Below are positions 42,671 through 50,857 of a stretch of 64,000 nt of DNA, in pieces. The stretch is from contig USLU01000008.1 in assembly GCA_900555635.1 (NCBI GenBank), forward strand, positions 62,001 through 126,000, in the 5' to 3' direction. This stretch comes from an uncultured Bacteroides sp. (lineage in GTDB: Bacteria > Bacteroidota > Bacteroidia > Bacteroidales > Bacteroidaceae). How positions within the stretch are numbered: the first letter of the stretch is position 1; each line of letters begins with the position of its first letter. Both the position numbers and the translations under genes were made by a program. The notes under the pieces are model-generated. The model saw nothing but the letters and a program-made list of their open reading frames with translations. It searched no databases and was not told where the DNA came from.

Positions 42671-43513
42671 ATGGATTTAAAAAACTTAAGGATGAAGCCA
42701 AAAGAACAAAAACTAATCTCAGTTATTCTACCTTGCTATAATCAAGCAATTTATTTATCCGAAGCGTTAGATTCTGTATTTCAGCAATCATATCAAAATT
42801 GGGAAGCCATTGTGGTAAATGATGGATCTTCTGATGATACGGAAATTGTTGCGTTGGAATATGTAAAACGAGATCCAAGAGTCAAATATATAAGTAAAGA
42901 GAATGGAGGACTTTCATCAGCAAGAAATAGAGGAATAGAATTAGCGAATGGAGAATTTATTTTACCATTAGATAGTGATGATATTATAAAATCTGAGTAT
43001 ATGGAGGAAGCTATAGCAGCTTTTGAAAATAATTCTCATATCAAGTTGGTATATTGTCAAGGCTTTTTCTTTGGAACAAAGAATGAACTTTGGGATCTAT
43101 CTTATCAGGGATACAAGAATCTACTTCTTAGAAATGCCATTTTCTGCTCTGCTTTTTTTAGAAAGAGCGATTGGGTGAAGATTGGCGGATATGATGAAAA
43201 GATGCTTAAAGGGCACGAAGACTGGGATTTCTATATTCGTCTTTTGGAAAATGAAGGTGTTGTATATCAAATTCAGAAACCTTTGTTTTATTATCGAATC
43301 AAAGAATCGTCGTTGATAGGACTGGCTACAAGAAAAGATGTACTATTGGAAACGGAATTTTACCTTTATTCAAAATATGAATCCATTTATATTTCCTACT
43401 TTGATGGTGGAGTGTTAGATAACTTAAGAGAGCTGTCTATATTGCGAAAGAAAGTAGCGAAATATAAAAATAAATGGTATAGAAGACTTTATCATAAGTA
43501 TATAAAGAAATGA
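42671..43513 (+). CDS. Glycosyltransferase family 2
   Basis: This is a GT-A transferase of up to 280 residues with ISVILPCYNQAIYLSEALDS, VVNDGSSDDTEIVA, the donor-metal segment LPLDSDDIIKSEYM and the late KGHEDWDFYIRLL (ED-type catalytic base). Two starts are possible. The ATG at 42671 directly follows TACTTTTA, a near -7 element that would put transcription start inside the first codons. In that case the ATG at 42692 (MKPKEQKLIS) is the real start. The following GT2 begins one base after this stop, so they form an operon that continues to the LtaS-like gene. Confidence 0.88.
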   Translation: MDLKNLRMKPKEQKLISVILPCYNQAIYLSEALDSVFQQSYQNWEAIVVNDGSSDDTEIVALEYVKRDPRVKYISKENGGLSSARNRGIELANGEFILPLDSDDIIKSEYMEEAIAAFENNSHIKLVYCQGFFFGTKNELWDLSYQGYKNLLLRNAIFCSAFFRKSDWVKIGGYDEKMLKGHEDWDFYIRLLENEGVVYQIQKPLFYYRIKESSLIGLATRKDVLLETEFYLYSKYESIYISYFDGGVLDNLRELSILRKKVAKYKNKWYRRLYHKYIKK

Positions 43514-43514
43514 T

Positions 43515-44336
43515 ATGAAGAAGTTATCCATAATAACGATTAGTTATAATAATGCTGAGGGACTAAATAAAACGATGGAGAGTGTAATAGGACAAACTCT
43601 TCAAGACTTTGAGTATGTTGTAATAGATGGTGGTAGTAGTGACAATAGCAAGAATCTAATCGAAAGAAAGCAGGAATATATATCATATTGGTGCAGTGAA
43701 AAAGACTCGGGTATTTATAATGCTATGAATAAAGGTATTCGTAAAGCTACCGGTGAATACTTACTGTTTTTAAATTCAGGTGATATATTGCATGATCCTA
43801 CTGTTTTGGAAGATATTTATCCTTTATTATCTGGGGAAGATATCGTTTATGGCGATTTACTTTTTAGAGGGGAGAGTGGTAAAGGGCATGTTTTTGTATA
43901 CCCAGACAAGTTAAGTATTGATTACTTCTTGGAGCGGTCTTTGGGACATCCTTCTTCCTTTATTAAGAGGGATTTGTTTAGTAAAGATCTTTATTCAGAA
44001 TCTTTGAAGATTGTTTCTGATTGGGAGTTCTTCTTAAAGAAGATTGTATTGGAGAAAGTTTCATATAAACATATTTATAGAACGATAAGTATCTTTGATA
44101 CTGGAGGAGTCAGTTCTCAGTCTTTAGACTTATGTAATGAAGAGATGGAGGCTGTTTTACGGAAGCTTTTTCCTGGTATGCTATATGATGCGTTGAAGTC
44201 TGCGGCAGTTATGAGACAAAGTTCCTTATTTGATTTATTCTGTGAGCTAAATAAAACTCGCCGTTTTCAATATAGGATAAAGCCTCTTATCCAATTTTTA
44301 TTGAAGATAAATTTACTTTTCTCTAAGAAGAGATAA
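43515..44336 (+). CDS. Glycosyltransferase family 2 (WcaA/WcaE-like)
   Basis: This 273-residue transferase has the subtype pattern LSIITISYNNAEGLNKTMES, VVIDGGSSDNSKNLI, WCSEKDSGIYNAMNKGI and LFLNSGDILHDP. The combination of EKDSGIYDAMNKG-type and NSGD motifs marks the subgroup found in colanic acid and O-antigen clusters. It follows the previous GT2 directly, and the LtaS-like gene starts 31 bases after it. It adds one residue of the repeat unit or side chain; which one is unknown. Confidence 0.88.
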   Translation: MKKLSIITISYNNAEGLNKTMESVIGQTLQDFEYVVIDGGSSDNSKNLIERKQEYISYWCSEKDSGIYNAMNKGIRKATGEYLLFLNSGDILHDPTVLEDIYPLLSGEDIVYGDLLFRGESGKGHVFVYPDKLSIDYFLERSLGHPSSFIKRDLFSKDLYSESLKIVSDWEFFLKKIVLEKVSYKHIYRTISIFDTGGVSSQSLDLCNEEMEAVLRKLFPGMLYDALKSAAVMRQSSLFDLFCELNKTRRFQYRIKPLIQFLLKINLLFSKKR

Positions 44337-44367
44337 ACTAATATTGAAATTCGAAAGGATATATATA

Positions 44368-46104
44368 ATGAATGGTACTCATTTTGAAAGACAAGTTGGA
44401 TCCTATAAACTATCTTCCAGGTTATTTATCTACATACTTTTGGTTATACTATTGTATATAAGTATTGGGCAACTGACCCACAGCATCCGGGTGGGGTATA
44501 TAAAGGATTGGACAGTACATGTTTACAGATTGGCTGATGCGATGTTGTTTGCACTGCCTATTTTCTTTTGTCGAAAGAAAGTAGTAGTTATATCCTATTT
44601 ATTATTAGTGAATATTTATCTGCTTTCTGTTATTTGGTACTTTCGAACTTATGCTACGATTATGCCTATGAGTTCATATCTAATGATTGATAATCTAGAT
44701 GGATTAGGGCCGAGTATCATTCATTCTATCCGTAGTAAAGACTTCTTTATAATCTTGCCTTCCTTATGCTTTATTCTGTACTATATTCTGATAAATAGGT
44801 TTATTGTAAAAAAAGGAAGAACTATAATTTATTCCTTTGTCATTAGTGTATTGATTTTAGCTGGAATTGTGACTTCTGCATATTGGCCTAATAAACCAAC
44901 TTTCTATGATAAACCTTTATACAATTTTACCCTAGAGCAAGTTCGAAGTTTTAAAGAGTTTGGATTTATTCATTTTTGGATTTATCAGATTCATTTCTAT
45001 CAAGGTGTAACTCAAGGCGAGAAAGAGGAAGCTAAGGCATTTATGGCAGATGTAAATAATAGGTCTAATTTGGTGGATTGTGATTCTTTGAATTCAAGAA
45101 AGAATCTGATCATTATTTTAGTGGAATCATTGCAAAGTTGGCCAATAAAGCTCACTGTACAGGGTGTTGAAGTTATGCCTCGAACAAATCAATTTTTGAA
45201 TCAGCCTGAAACAGTGTTATTTCCGAAAGTAATGCCTCAAGTTAAAGATGGAAGATCTAGTGATGCGCAATTATTATTGAATACAGGTTTGCTGCCTTTA
45301 AATGTCGGGGCTACTTCTGGGTTGTGCTCGGCAAATAATTATCCTTCCTTACCTCTTGCTTTGAAGAGTAAAGGATATACATCCGCTTCTATTATTTGTG
45401 ATAAAAAGGAGTATTGGAATCAAGAAGCTATGACCTTAGCATATCATTTTGATAAATTGTATGACAATATGATGGGAAATGAGGGGGTTGAGAAGGCTGA
45501 TGAACATTTGTTTGAAAATGCTATACTGAAATTGCGAGAGCTGGTTAGTCCTTTTTATGCACAGATTGTAACTTTGTCCGGACATGCTCCTTATTTGAAG
45601 CCTCTTATGGATACTCCATTGAAATCACTTGATTTGGCTGATGATGTTAAAAACTACTTAATAGCAATGCAGTATTTTGATACTTGTCTTGGACAATTTA
45701 TTGATAAATTGAAAGAGGATAGCTTATATAATAATAGCATTATTGTGATAACAGGAGATCATGAAGCTATGCCTTACAATCGTTATGAGAATCGTGAAGA
45801 TTCTAAGGCTGAAGATTTCTTTGTTCCCTTCATTATTTTGAATAGTCCTTTATCCACTAAACATTCTGATAAGGTAATAGGACAAGTGGATCTATATCCT
45901 TCACTGTTGCATGCAATGGGGTGTTGCGATTATTCGTTTCAAGGATTGGGTGAAAGCGTATTTGGGGATAATATAAGTGATTATGCGGTTTACAGGACTG
46001 GCATTGCGGCTGGTGGAGTAAATCTGCCTGATTCTGTTAAGCAATATAGAACCAAGCTATGGAAAATATCAGATATACTTCTTAGAATGGATTATTTTAG
46101 ATGA
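44368..46104 (+). CDS. LtaS-like alkaline-phosphatase-fold transferase, copy 2
   Basis: This 578-residue membrane protein has about five N-terminal transmembrane helices and a periplasmic catalytic domain. It is a paralogue of the minus-strand gene at 33581-35389. The key positions coincide exactly: E253 in ILVESLQSW, S297 in DGRSSDAQLLLNTG, and VITGDHEAMPYN. The nucleophile position is again serine instead of the LtaS threonine. The TTG at 44344 gives a longer frame; the ATG at 44368 is preferred. It closes a GT2-GT2-LtaS operon, so it probably places a phospho-substituent on the glycan that those transferases build. Confidence 0.87.
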   Translation: MNGTHFERQVGSYKLSSRLFIYILLVILLYISIGQLTHSIRVGYIKDWTVHVYRLADAMLFALPIFFCRKKVVVISYLLLVNIYLLSVIWYFRTYATIMPMSSYLMIDNLDGLGPSIIHSIRSKDFFIILPSLCFILYYILINRFIVKKGRTIIYSFVISVLILAGIVTSAYWPNKPTFYDKPLYNFTLEQVRSFKEFGFIHFWIYQIHFYQGVTQGEKEEAKAFMADVNNRSNLVDCDSLNSRKNLIIILVESLQSWPIKLTVQGVEVMPRTNQFLNQPETVLFPKVMPQVKDGRSSDAQLLLNTGLLPLNVGATSGLCSANNYPSLPLALKSKGYTSASIICDKKEYWNQEAMTLAYHFDKLYDNMMGNEGVEKADEHLFENAILKLRELVSPFYAQIVTLSGHAPYLKPLMDTPLKSLDLADDVKNYLIAMQYFDTCLGQFIDKLKEDSLYNNSIIVITGDHEAMPYNRYENREDSKAEDFFVPFIILNSPLSTKHSDKVIGQVDLYPSLLHAMGCCDYSFQGLGESVFGDNISDYAVYRTGIAAGGVNLPDSVKQYRTKLWKISDILLRMDYFR

Positions 46105-46111
46105 AACATTT

Positions 46112-47230
46112 CTATTTACCGTTTATTGCTTTCAGATAGACCTCTTGAGTTTGCTGTGCGGCTTTTTCCCAAGAGTATTGTTTTGAGCGTTCTATTCCTT
46201 TTTGGATAAGTTCTTCTTGTAGGCTCGGGTTGTATATGACGTTGGCAATGCTGTTTGCCATATCTTTTTCTGAATAGGGGTTGAAATAGGCAGCAGCATC
46301 TGCTGCTATTTCGGGAAAACAACTGGCATCGCTTATGATGACAGGGCAGTGGCTAGCGTAAGCTTCCAATATGGGAATACCGAAACCTTCGTAAAGTGAT
46401 GGAAAAACAAAGGCTTTAGCCTGATTGTAGAGAGCGTAAAGCGTATTATCTGAAGCGTGGACATGTATAATCCTTTCTTGGATATTCAGTGATTCGAATA
46501 GTTTTCTTTCGTCTGCAGTGAAAGGACTGCCTGTGCATATTGCATACAAATCTTTGTCTTTTGATGACAACATGGAGAACGCCTTGGCAAATCGGTCGAA
46601 GTTCTTATAAGAATGTCGGGTACCGACATATAAGATGAATTTTTGGGGAAACTTTTCTACATGCTTTTGGGCAGGCTTCTGCATATTTGTGCCGTGATAG
46701 ACGATATCAATCTTCTCAGGTGCGATGTGCAATATGTCTATTATGTCTTGTTTGGTGTTTTGACTTATCGCAATTACTCTTTCGGCTTGCGAAACAACTC
46801 TTTTCTTTTGTTCGAAGACTATTCTTCTATCTTCTTCTGGAAAATATTCCGGTAGTTTTTCATAGGTCATGTCATGTACGGTAATGACAAATGGATTGTT
46901 ACCTATCCAGTCTAAGAAGTAGGGATCATAATAAGTTGCATGTAGCAGATAGGGCGAAGATGATTGGAGCAAGTGTCTTGAGAATCTTCTGTTTTTTCGA
47001 AGTAACTTACTTTCGTATTTATTAAAAATCCATTCGGGAACAGGTAAACGATGTTTGCTGAGCTTGGACTCCTTCAAGTGGATATTTGTAGTATACCGTA
47101 CTGAAATGTCGAAGTCAATATCCATTCTGGGTATTATTTCGCAGAAGTATCGTGAGATACCACCAAATCTTTGGCAATCAAAAATTTGGGAATCGTAAAT
47201 AACTTGCATTTTCTTCATATACTTAAACAT
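46112..47230 (-). CDS. Glycosyltransferase family 4
   Basis: This 372-residue GT-B transferase resembles the mannosyl/rhamnosyl group. Features are QRFGGISRYFCEIIPR in the acceptor half, VTVHDMTYEKLPEYF, ILYVGTRHSYKNFDRFAKA and the E-x7-E segment SLYEGFGIPILEAYASHCPV, followed by DASCFPEIAADAA. In-frame ATGs at 47230 and 47218 are both usable. It is the last gene of a minus-strand run of four transferases (50273 to 46112), and its tail converges on the LtaS-like gene with a seven-base gap. Confidence 0.88.
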   Translation of the reverse strand: MFKYMKKMQVIYDSQIFDCQRFGGISRYFCEIIPRMDIDFDISVRYTTNIHLKESKLSKHRLPVPEWIFNKYESKLLRKNRRFSRHLLQSSSPYLLHATYYDPYFLDWIGNNPFVITVHDMTYEKLPEYFPEEDRRIVFEQKKRVVSQAERVIAISQNTKQDIIDILHIAPEKIDIVYHGTNMQKPAQKHVEKFPQKFILYVGTRHSYKNFDRFAKAFSMLSSKDKDLYAICTGSPFTADERKLFESLNIQERIIHVHASDNTLYALYNQAKAFVFPSLYEGFGIPILEAYASHCPVIISDASCFPEIAADAAAYFNPYSEKDMANSIANVIYNPSLQEELIQKGIERSKQYSWEKAAQQTQEVYLKAINGK

Positions 47231-47244
47231 TAAACGTTGTAGGA

Positions 47245-48171
47245 TTACATCTTATAGTATTTTGCATTCTTAACCGAAAAAGTTAGAAGCAATTTGAAAT
47301 AGAATTTGTACCAATACAAACGCAGATGCTTCTCAAAAGTCAGGGTTCTTCCAAACAATTCTTTCATCGGCAATTTATTATAGTACTTATAGTAAACGAT
47401 CCTAAATGGATGCTTACTTTTTTTCTCCCATGGCTTTGGCTTCCAGGTGTAATGTATAATTATAGGTTTTCTGATTATTCTCAGTAATTGAGGGTCAAAG
47501 TTGTGTATCTTGAGAAATTCATGTAAACAGAATCCAGTTTCTACATTCCACTTACATGATACATGCAGACTTTTATTATGTAGTACGGCATTTAGCACGT
47601 CTTGATCGTGAGCTTTCAGTCTTGCGGAATTTAATGCGAGATAATCGACAAATTTCTCTGTCAGATGTTGCTCTCTCCAGTATTTCAGATTGACAAGAAT
47701 AACCCCTGCATTAAAGTAACCATATTTTTTGTCAAATCCTAACCGCTCAAAAACATCATTTGAGTGCCAACCCATTTCTTCAATACCTGCTAAGGCGTAA
47801 TTATCAAGGTTGGTATTCCACAATTCTTTTAAAGAACCGTCTATTACGATGTCGCAGTCTAAATATAATACTTTGTCTATTTCCTTGGGTAATACTCTTG
47901 CCATGAATAGACGATAATAGGTAGCTATGGTCAGATGATCTGTTTCTTTAATGGGACAGTCCTTTAGTGCATCGGCATCAACTTGGCAATAAACGAATTT
48001 CCCGTTAAAAGAGTGTACGAGATCATTGATGATTGCTTGATTTTTGGAAGTCAGATTATCGCCTAGCAGAAAGATTGTATTCTGCTCATCCTTATTATTT
48101 GTAAGAAACGAGCAGAGCATCACACAGCAATGCTCAACGTAGTTATTATCGATGGAACAAACTATATTCAT
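47245..48171 (-). CDS. Glycosyltransferase family 8
   Basis: This 308-residue GT8 protein belongs to the LgtC/RfaJ-type retaining galactosyl- and glucosyltransferases of LPS outer core. The start is NIVCSIDNNYVEHCCVML, and the DxD metal motif is VLYLDCDIVIDGSL. The second domain has GYFNAGVILVNLKYWRE, HDQDVLNAVLHNK and the His-containing IIHYTWKPKPWEK. It lies 14 bases after the preceding start-side gene boundary region and is part of the four-gene minus-strand operon. Confidence 0.92.
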   Translation of the reverse strand: MNIVCSIDNNYVEHCCVMLCSFLTNNKDEQNTIFLLGDNLTSKNQAIINDLVHSFNGKFVYCQVDADALKDCPIKETDHLTIATYYRLFMARVLPKEIDKVLYLDCDIVIDGSLKELWNTNLDNYALAGIEEMGWHSNDVFERLGFDKKYGYFNAGVILVNLKYWREQHLTEKFVDYLALNSARLKAHDQDVLNAVLHNKSLHVSCKWNVETGFCLHEFLKIHNFDPQLLRIIRKPIIIHYTWKPKPWEKKSKHPFRIVYYKYYNKLPMKELFGRTLTFEKHLRLYWYKFYFKLLLTFSVKNAKYYKM

Positions 48172-48193
48172 ACTAAATAGATACCTTTCTTTT

Positions 48194-49318
48194 TTAGATA
48201 TTAGTTTTTATGGCTTCTTCTAATTCAGAACGCAGTTCATTTTCAAACCGCTCTAAATCGCATGTTTGCTTTGAATACGAAATGTTTTCTTCTATCAATT
48301 TATGTAATTTATCTTTTGGTACTGCAGAGGCCCATTTTACGGCCATATCTATTGCATCGGTAGATAATTCTGGTAATAAATATCCGTAATAGTCAATTTT
48401 ATCTATTGCTCCCCATTTAGAAACGATAGGGATAACCCCCATTTGCATTAATGTTATAATGGAGCCAGGGCACCCTTCGCTACCGGTAGGAAAAATATTA
48501 AAGGAGCAAACATAAGCTAAATGCATGAATTGTTCGGAATTGGTATTAAGAAATCCATAAAAATGAATATTTGGACATAAAGATATTTGCTCTTGATGAT
48601 AGTCCATAAATTCTTTATCTATAGGGCCAACTACATGTAGATTGTATTCGGGGTGCTCAATGAAATATTCTAAGACTAAATCTAAGCCTTTGAGTATACT
48701 ACCACTAGAACCGAACCAAAGGAAGTCTTTCTTTGAAACATGTTGGAGCTTATATTCTAAGTCACACTCTTGGGTAAAATTGCTGGATTGATTGATTATC
48801 CTGATTTTGTTCTGCAATTTAGAAGGATATGTTTGAATAGTATACGAACTTCCGATCTGAAAAATAACATCTGCTATATCACAACTATCGTGTGAAGTCA
48901 CTAATCGGGAGTATGGTAGATGTACTCCATGTGCTTTATTGAAGAAGTCTGTACGTTCTTTTACCATAGTATATTGATGTACCCAATAAGCTCCTGTAGC
49001 ATAATAAATTTTCAATGCCTGGGGATTTCTTTTACTCATCGTTACGAAGTTGGGTTCTAACCCAAAAATGATATCATAATGGCGGTTGTCGCATTCTTCG
49101 GGAGCATTGAATAGTGCTACTTTAACATTGTATCCCAAAGAATAGAATATTTTTCCGATGATTAATGCTTCCCGTTTGTTTTGATGAGAAAGCATGTATA
49201 ATGTATTTTTCTTATTATAATACACGTCGGGTATATAAGATATATATGCCCATTTCTTATTCCAAAGAGAATAGAGTGTGTAGTGCTTCTTGTTCTTCTT
49301 GAATAGCTTAATTTTCAT
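48194..49318 (-). CDS. Putative GT-B glycosyltransferase
   Basis: This 374-residue protein looks like a divergent GT4-type transferase. The C-terminal half has FLWFGSSGSILKGLDLVLEYF, LHVVGPIDKEF, IHFYGFLNTNSEQFMHL and FNIFPTGSEGCPGSIITLMQ. These parallel the phosphate-binding and E-x7-E region of GT-B enzymes, with the acidic residue in GSEG. The N-terminal half is not family-typical. It overlaps the upstream GT32-like gene by 11 bases and belongs to the same operon. The assignment rests on fold-like motifs only. Confidence 0.7.
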   Translation of the reverse strand: MKIKLFKKNKKHYTLYSLWNKKWAYISYIPDVYYNKKNTLYMLSHQNKREALIIGKIFYSLGYNVKVALFNAPEECDNRHYDIIFGLEPNFVTMSKRNPQALKIYYATGAYWVHQYTMVKERTDFFNKAHGVHLPYSRLVTSHDSCDIADVIFQIGSSYTIQTYPSKLQNKIRIINQSSNFTQECDLEYKLQHVSKKDFLWFGSSGSILKGLDLVLEYFIEHPEYNLHVVGPIDKEFMDYHQEQISLCPNIHFYGFLNTNSEQFMHLAYVCSFNIFPTGSEGCPGSIITLMQMGVIPIVSKWGAIDKIDYYGYLLPELSTDAIDMAVKWASAVPKDKLHKLIEENISYSKQTCDLERFENELRSELEEAIKTNI

Positions 49319-50273
49319 TCAGACTTAGTATTTTATTAAATTCACAGTTAAACATACCGAAGTATGAATCATCAAATTCTTCTGCATCCCATTTGTTGTG
49401 CCAGTGGTATGCGAAAGCACCGGGAAAGAAGTCTTTATAGCTGTTGATGTGTGGAACTTTTTCATAGCCATTACCAAACTCTTTAAAAAAGTCTGCAAAT
49501 TCTTTGAAAGGCATGCCTTCGCAATAACCGCCCCATAAAGGATCGAAAAAGGTGCAAGGGTAGTTCCGTAAGTTTACTAATTTTTTATCTTTATAGTCGA
49601 ATAATACCCAGGGCATTGCTTCTTTCCTCTTTAGGAATTTTAATGCTAAGTAGTTGGTGATATAACTGTTCTTGCGTAAATAGAGTAAAGCGCTATTGGC
49701 GTAGGGTTGATATTCCCATGCATATACAAATTCATGCCCCATTAATAGTAGAGTAAAGTCTTTCAAAAACATTACGTCCAAATCAAAATATACTCCTCCA
49801 TATTTATAAAGAGAGATAACTCTGAAATCGTCTCCCTTGGCTGCAAGATTCTTGGGCATATTGATGTGTTTCTTGATTTTCAGAAAGGGTGTATTAGCGA
49901 TTTCACGGTCAGCGTCCCAAGCTAATATCTTTATTCGGCTTTTCAACTTTTGCAAATAAGGGTTGTTCTCTATTTGCGAATAACCGTTCGTAGCATCGAG
50001 CCATAACCATAGTTCTGTGTTTTCTAGGTTTTGTGTGCACAAGAAACTTTTGATGGAAAAAGCTTGCTTAAGACCGAACACTCCGCTCCAATAAGCATGA
50101 AAGATTGTTTTTTCTGTAAGCAACTGGAATGATTGCTTTCTTTGGGATTCAGAAACTTTACTGAGGTACAATTCTTTTTGGTTTATAATATTCCAATTTG
50201 TATAAGTTGGTTCTAAATGTCCAGTATAAAACTCATTCCTTTTTTTAAAATTTTGCAATAAACGTCTAAACAT
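49308..50273 (-). CDS. GT32-type glycosyltransferase (DxD sugar-binding)
   Basis: This 321-residue protein has the DxD sugar-binding region of GT32/capsular transferases: KGDDFRVISLYKYGGVYFDLD, followed by VMFLKDF. The conserved HYWHNKW-like end segment (FAYHWHNKWDAEEF) is also present. An upstream IFHAYWSGV motif stands where such enzymes have IPKIIHQIW. It is the first gene of the four-gene minus-strand operon, with a -7 element at 50362..50355. It probably adds a hexose to the surface glycan. Confidence 0.83.
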   Translation of the reverse strand: MFRRLLQNFKKRNEFYTGHLEPTYTNWNIINQKELYLSKVSESQRKQSFQLLTEKTIFHAYWSGVFGLKQAFSIKSFLCTQNLENTELWLWLDATNGYSQIENNPYLQKLKSRIKILAWDADREIANTPFLKIKKHINMPKNLAAKGDDFRVISLYKYGGVYFDLDVMFLKDFTLLLMGHEFVYAWEYQPYANSALLYLRKNSYITNYLALKFLKRKEAMPWVLFDYKDKKLVNLRNYPCTFFDPLWGGYCEGMPFKEFADFFKEFGNGYEKVPHINSYKDFFPGAFAYHWHNKWDAEEFDDSYFGMFNCEFNKILSLNEN

Positions 50274-50354
50274 AAAATTAATTTTGAGAATATACCTTTT
50301 TGGAGGAATATGAATAACTTAGTTAGCTATGGGGATTTAATATTATATAGACTG

Positions 50355-50362
50355 CAAAGATA
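50355..50362 (-). promoter_or_regulatory. Bacteroides -7 element for the four-gene transferase operon
   Basis: On the minus strand this reads TATCTTTG, 82 bases upstream of the first gene (50273). Confidence 0.5.
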
Positions 50363-50430
50363 AAGTATTTGTGGATAAGGTAGGTGGATTTTGAGTATAA
50401 TCTTAACTTGACTATTTATTTTTAAGTGTT

Positions 50431-50745
50431 CTTTTCCTCATTTCCCGCTTTTCTCGTATCTTTCCTCATATTCATTTAACTACAACCAATGAAGGAATTC
50501 TTGCAATTCATGCGACGTTTCGTGTCGCCTTATAAGAAGTATATCGGTTGGGCAATTGTACTCAATGTTTTCTATATTCAATGTATTTTCATTTACTTTA
50601 TTGATTCCTATTCTGAATATCCTCTTCAAGACAGGTGATAATGCACAGGTATATACTTTTATGGAATGGGGAAGCGGTAACTTGAAGACTTCCTGTTTCT
50701 TGTACTGTATGCCAGTTTTGCTACTTTGCAAACTATTTGCATAAA
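50431..50745 (+). pseudogene. Truncated, frameshifted copy of the msbA-like gene 5' end and its promoter
   Basis: The sequence from about 50431 matches the upstream region and first 200 or so bases of the ABC transporter gene at 52578. The non-coding lead CCGCTTTTCTCGTATCTTT and the start MKEFLQFMRRFVSPYKKYIG are shared. A five-base deletion after LNV shifts the frame. The protein then resumes as IFNVFSFTLLIPILN and DNAQVYTFMEWGSG before diverging after LKTSC. The -7 element is damaged (TATCTTTC instead of TATCTTTG). This is a relic of a partial duplication, not a gene. Confidence 0.92.
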
Positions 50746-50770
50746 TCATCTACAATCCTTTGAAATTTAG

Positions 50771-50778
50771 TAACTTTG
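50771..50778 (+). promoter_or_regulatory. Bacteroides -7 element for the subtilase lipoprotein
   Basis: TAACTTTG fits TAnnTTTG and lies 79 bases upstream of the ATG at 50858. Confidence 0.45.
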
Positions 50779-50857
50779 TTTCCGATAAACATGATGGTAT
50801 GAACTGGGGCATTTTGCCCTTGTCTTAATGTTGAACTCGCGTTAATTTGGGTAAACT

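Noticed and set aside
22263..50273. Capsular polysaccharide locus with phase-variable promoter
   Set aside because: No UpxY/UpxZ-type regulators, no invertible promoter repeats and no Wzx/Wzy were seen; heptose and core-kinase genes point to LPS/LOS instead.
50556..50744. 62-codon ORF as an independent small membrane protein
   Set aside because: Its sequence is the shifted frame of the duplicated msbA 5' end, so it is a relic.
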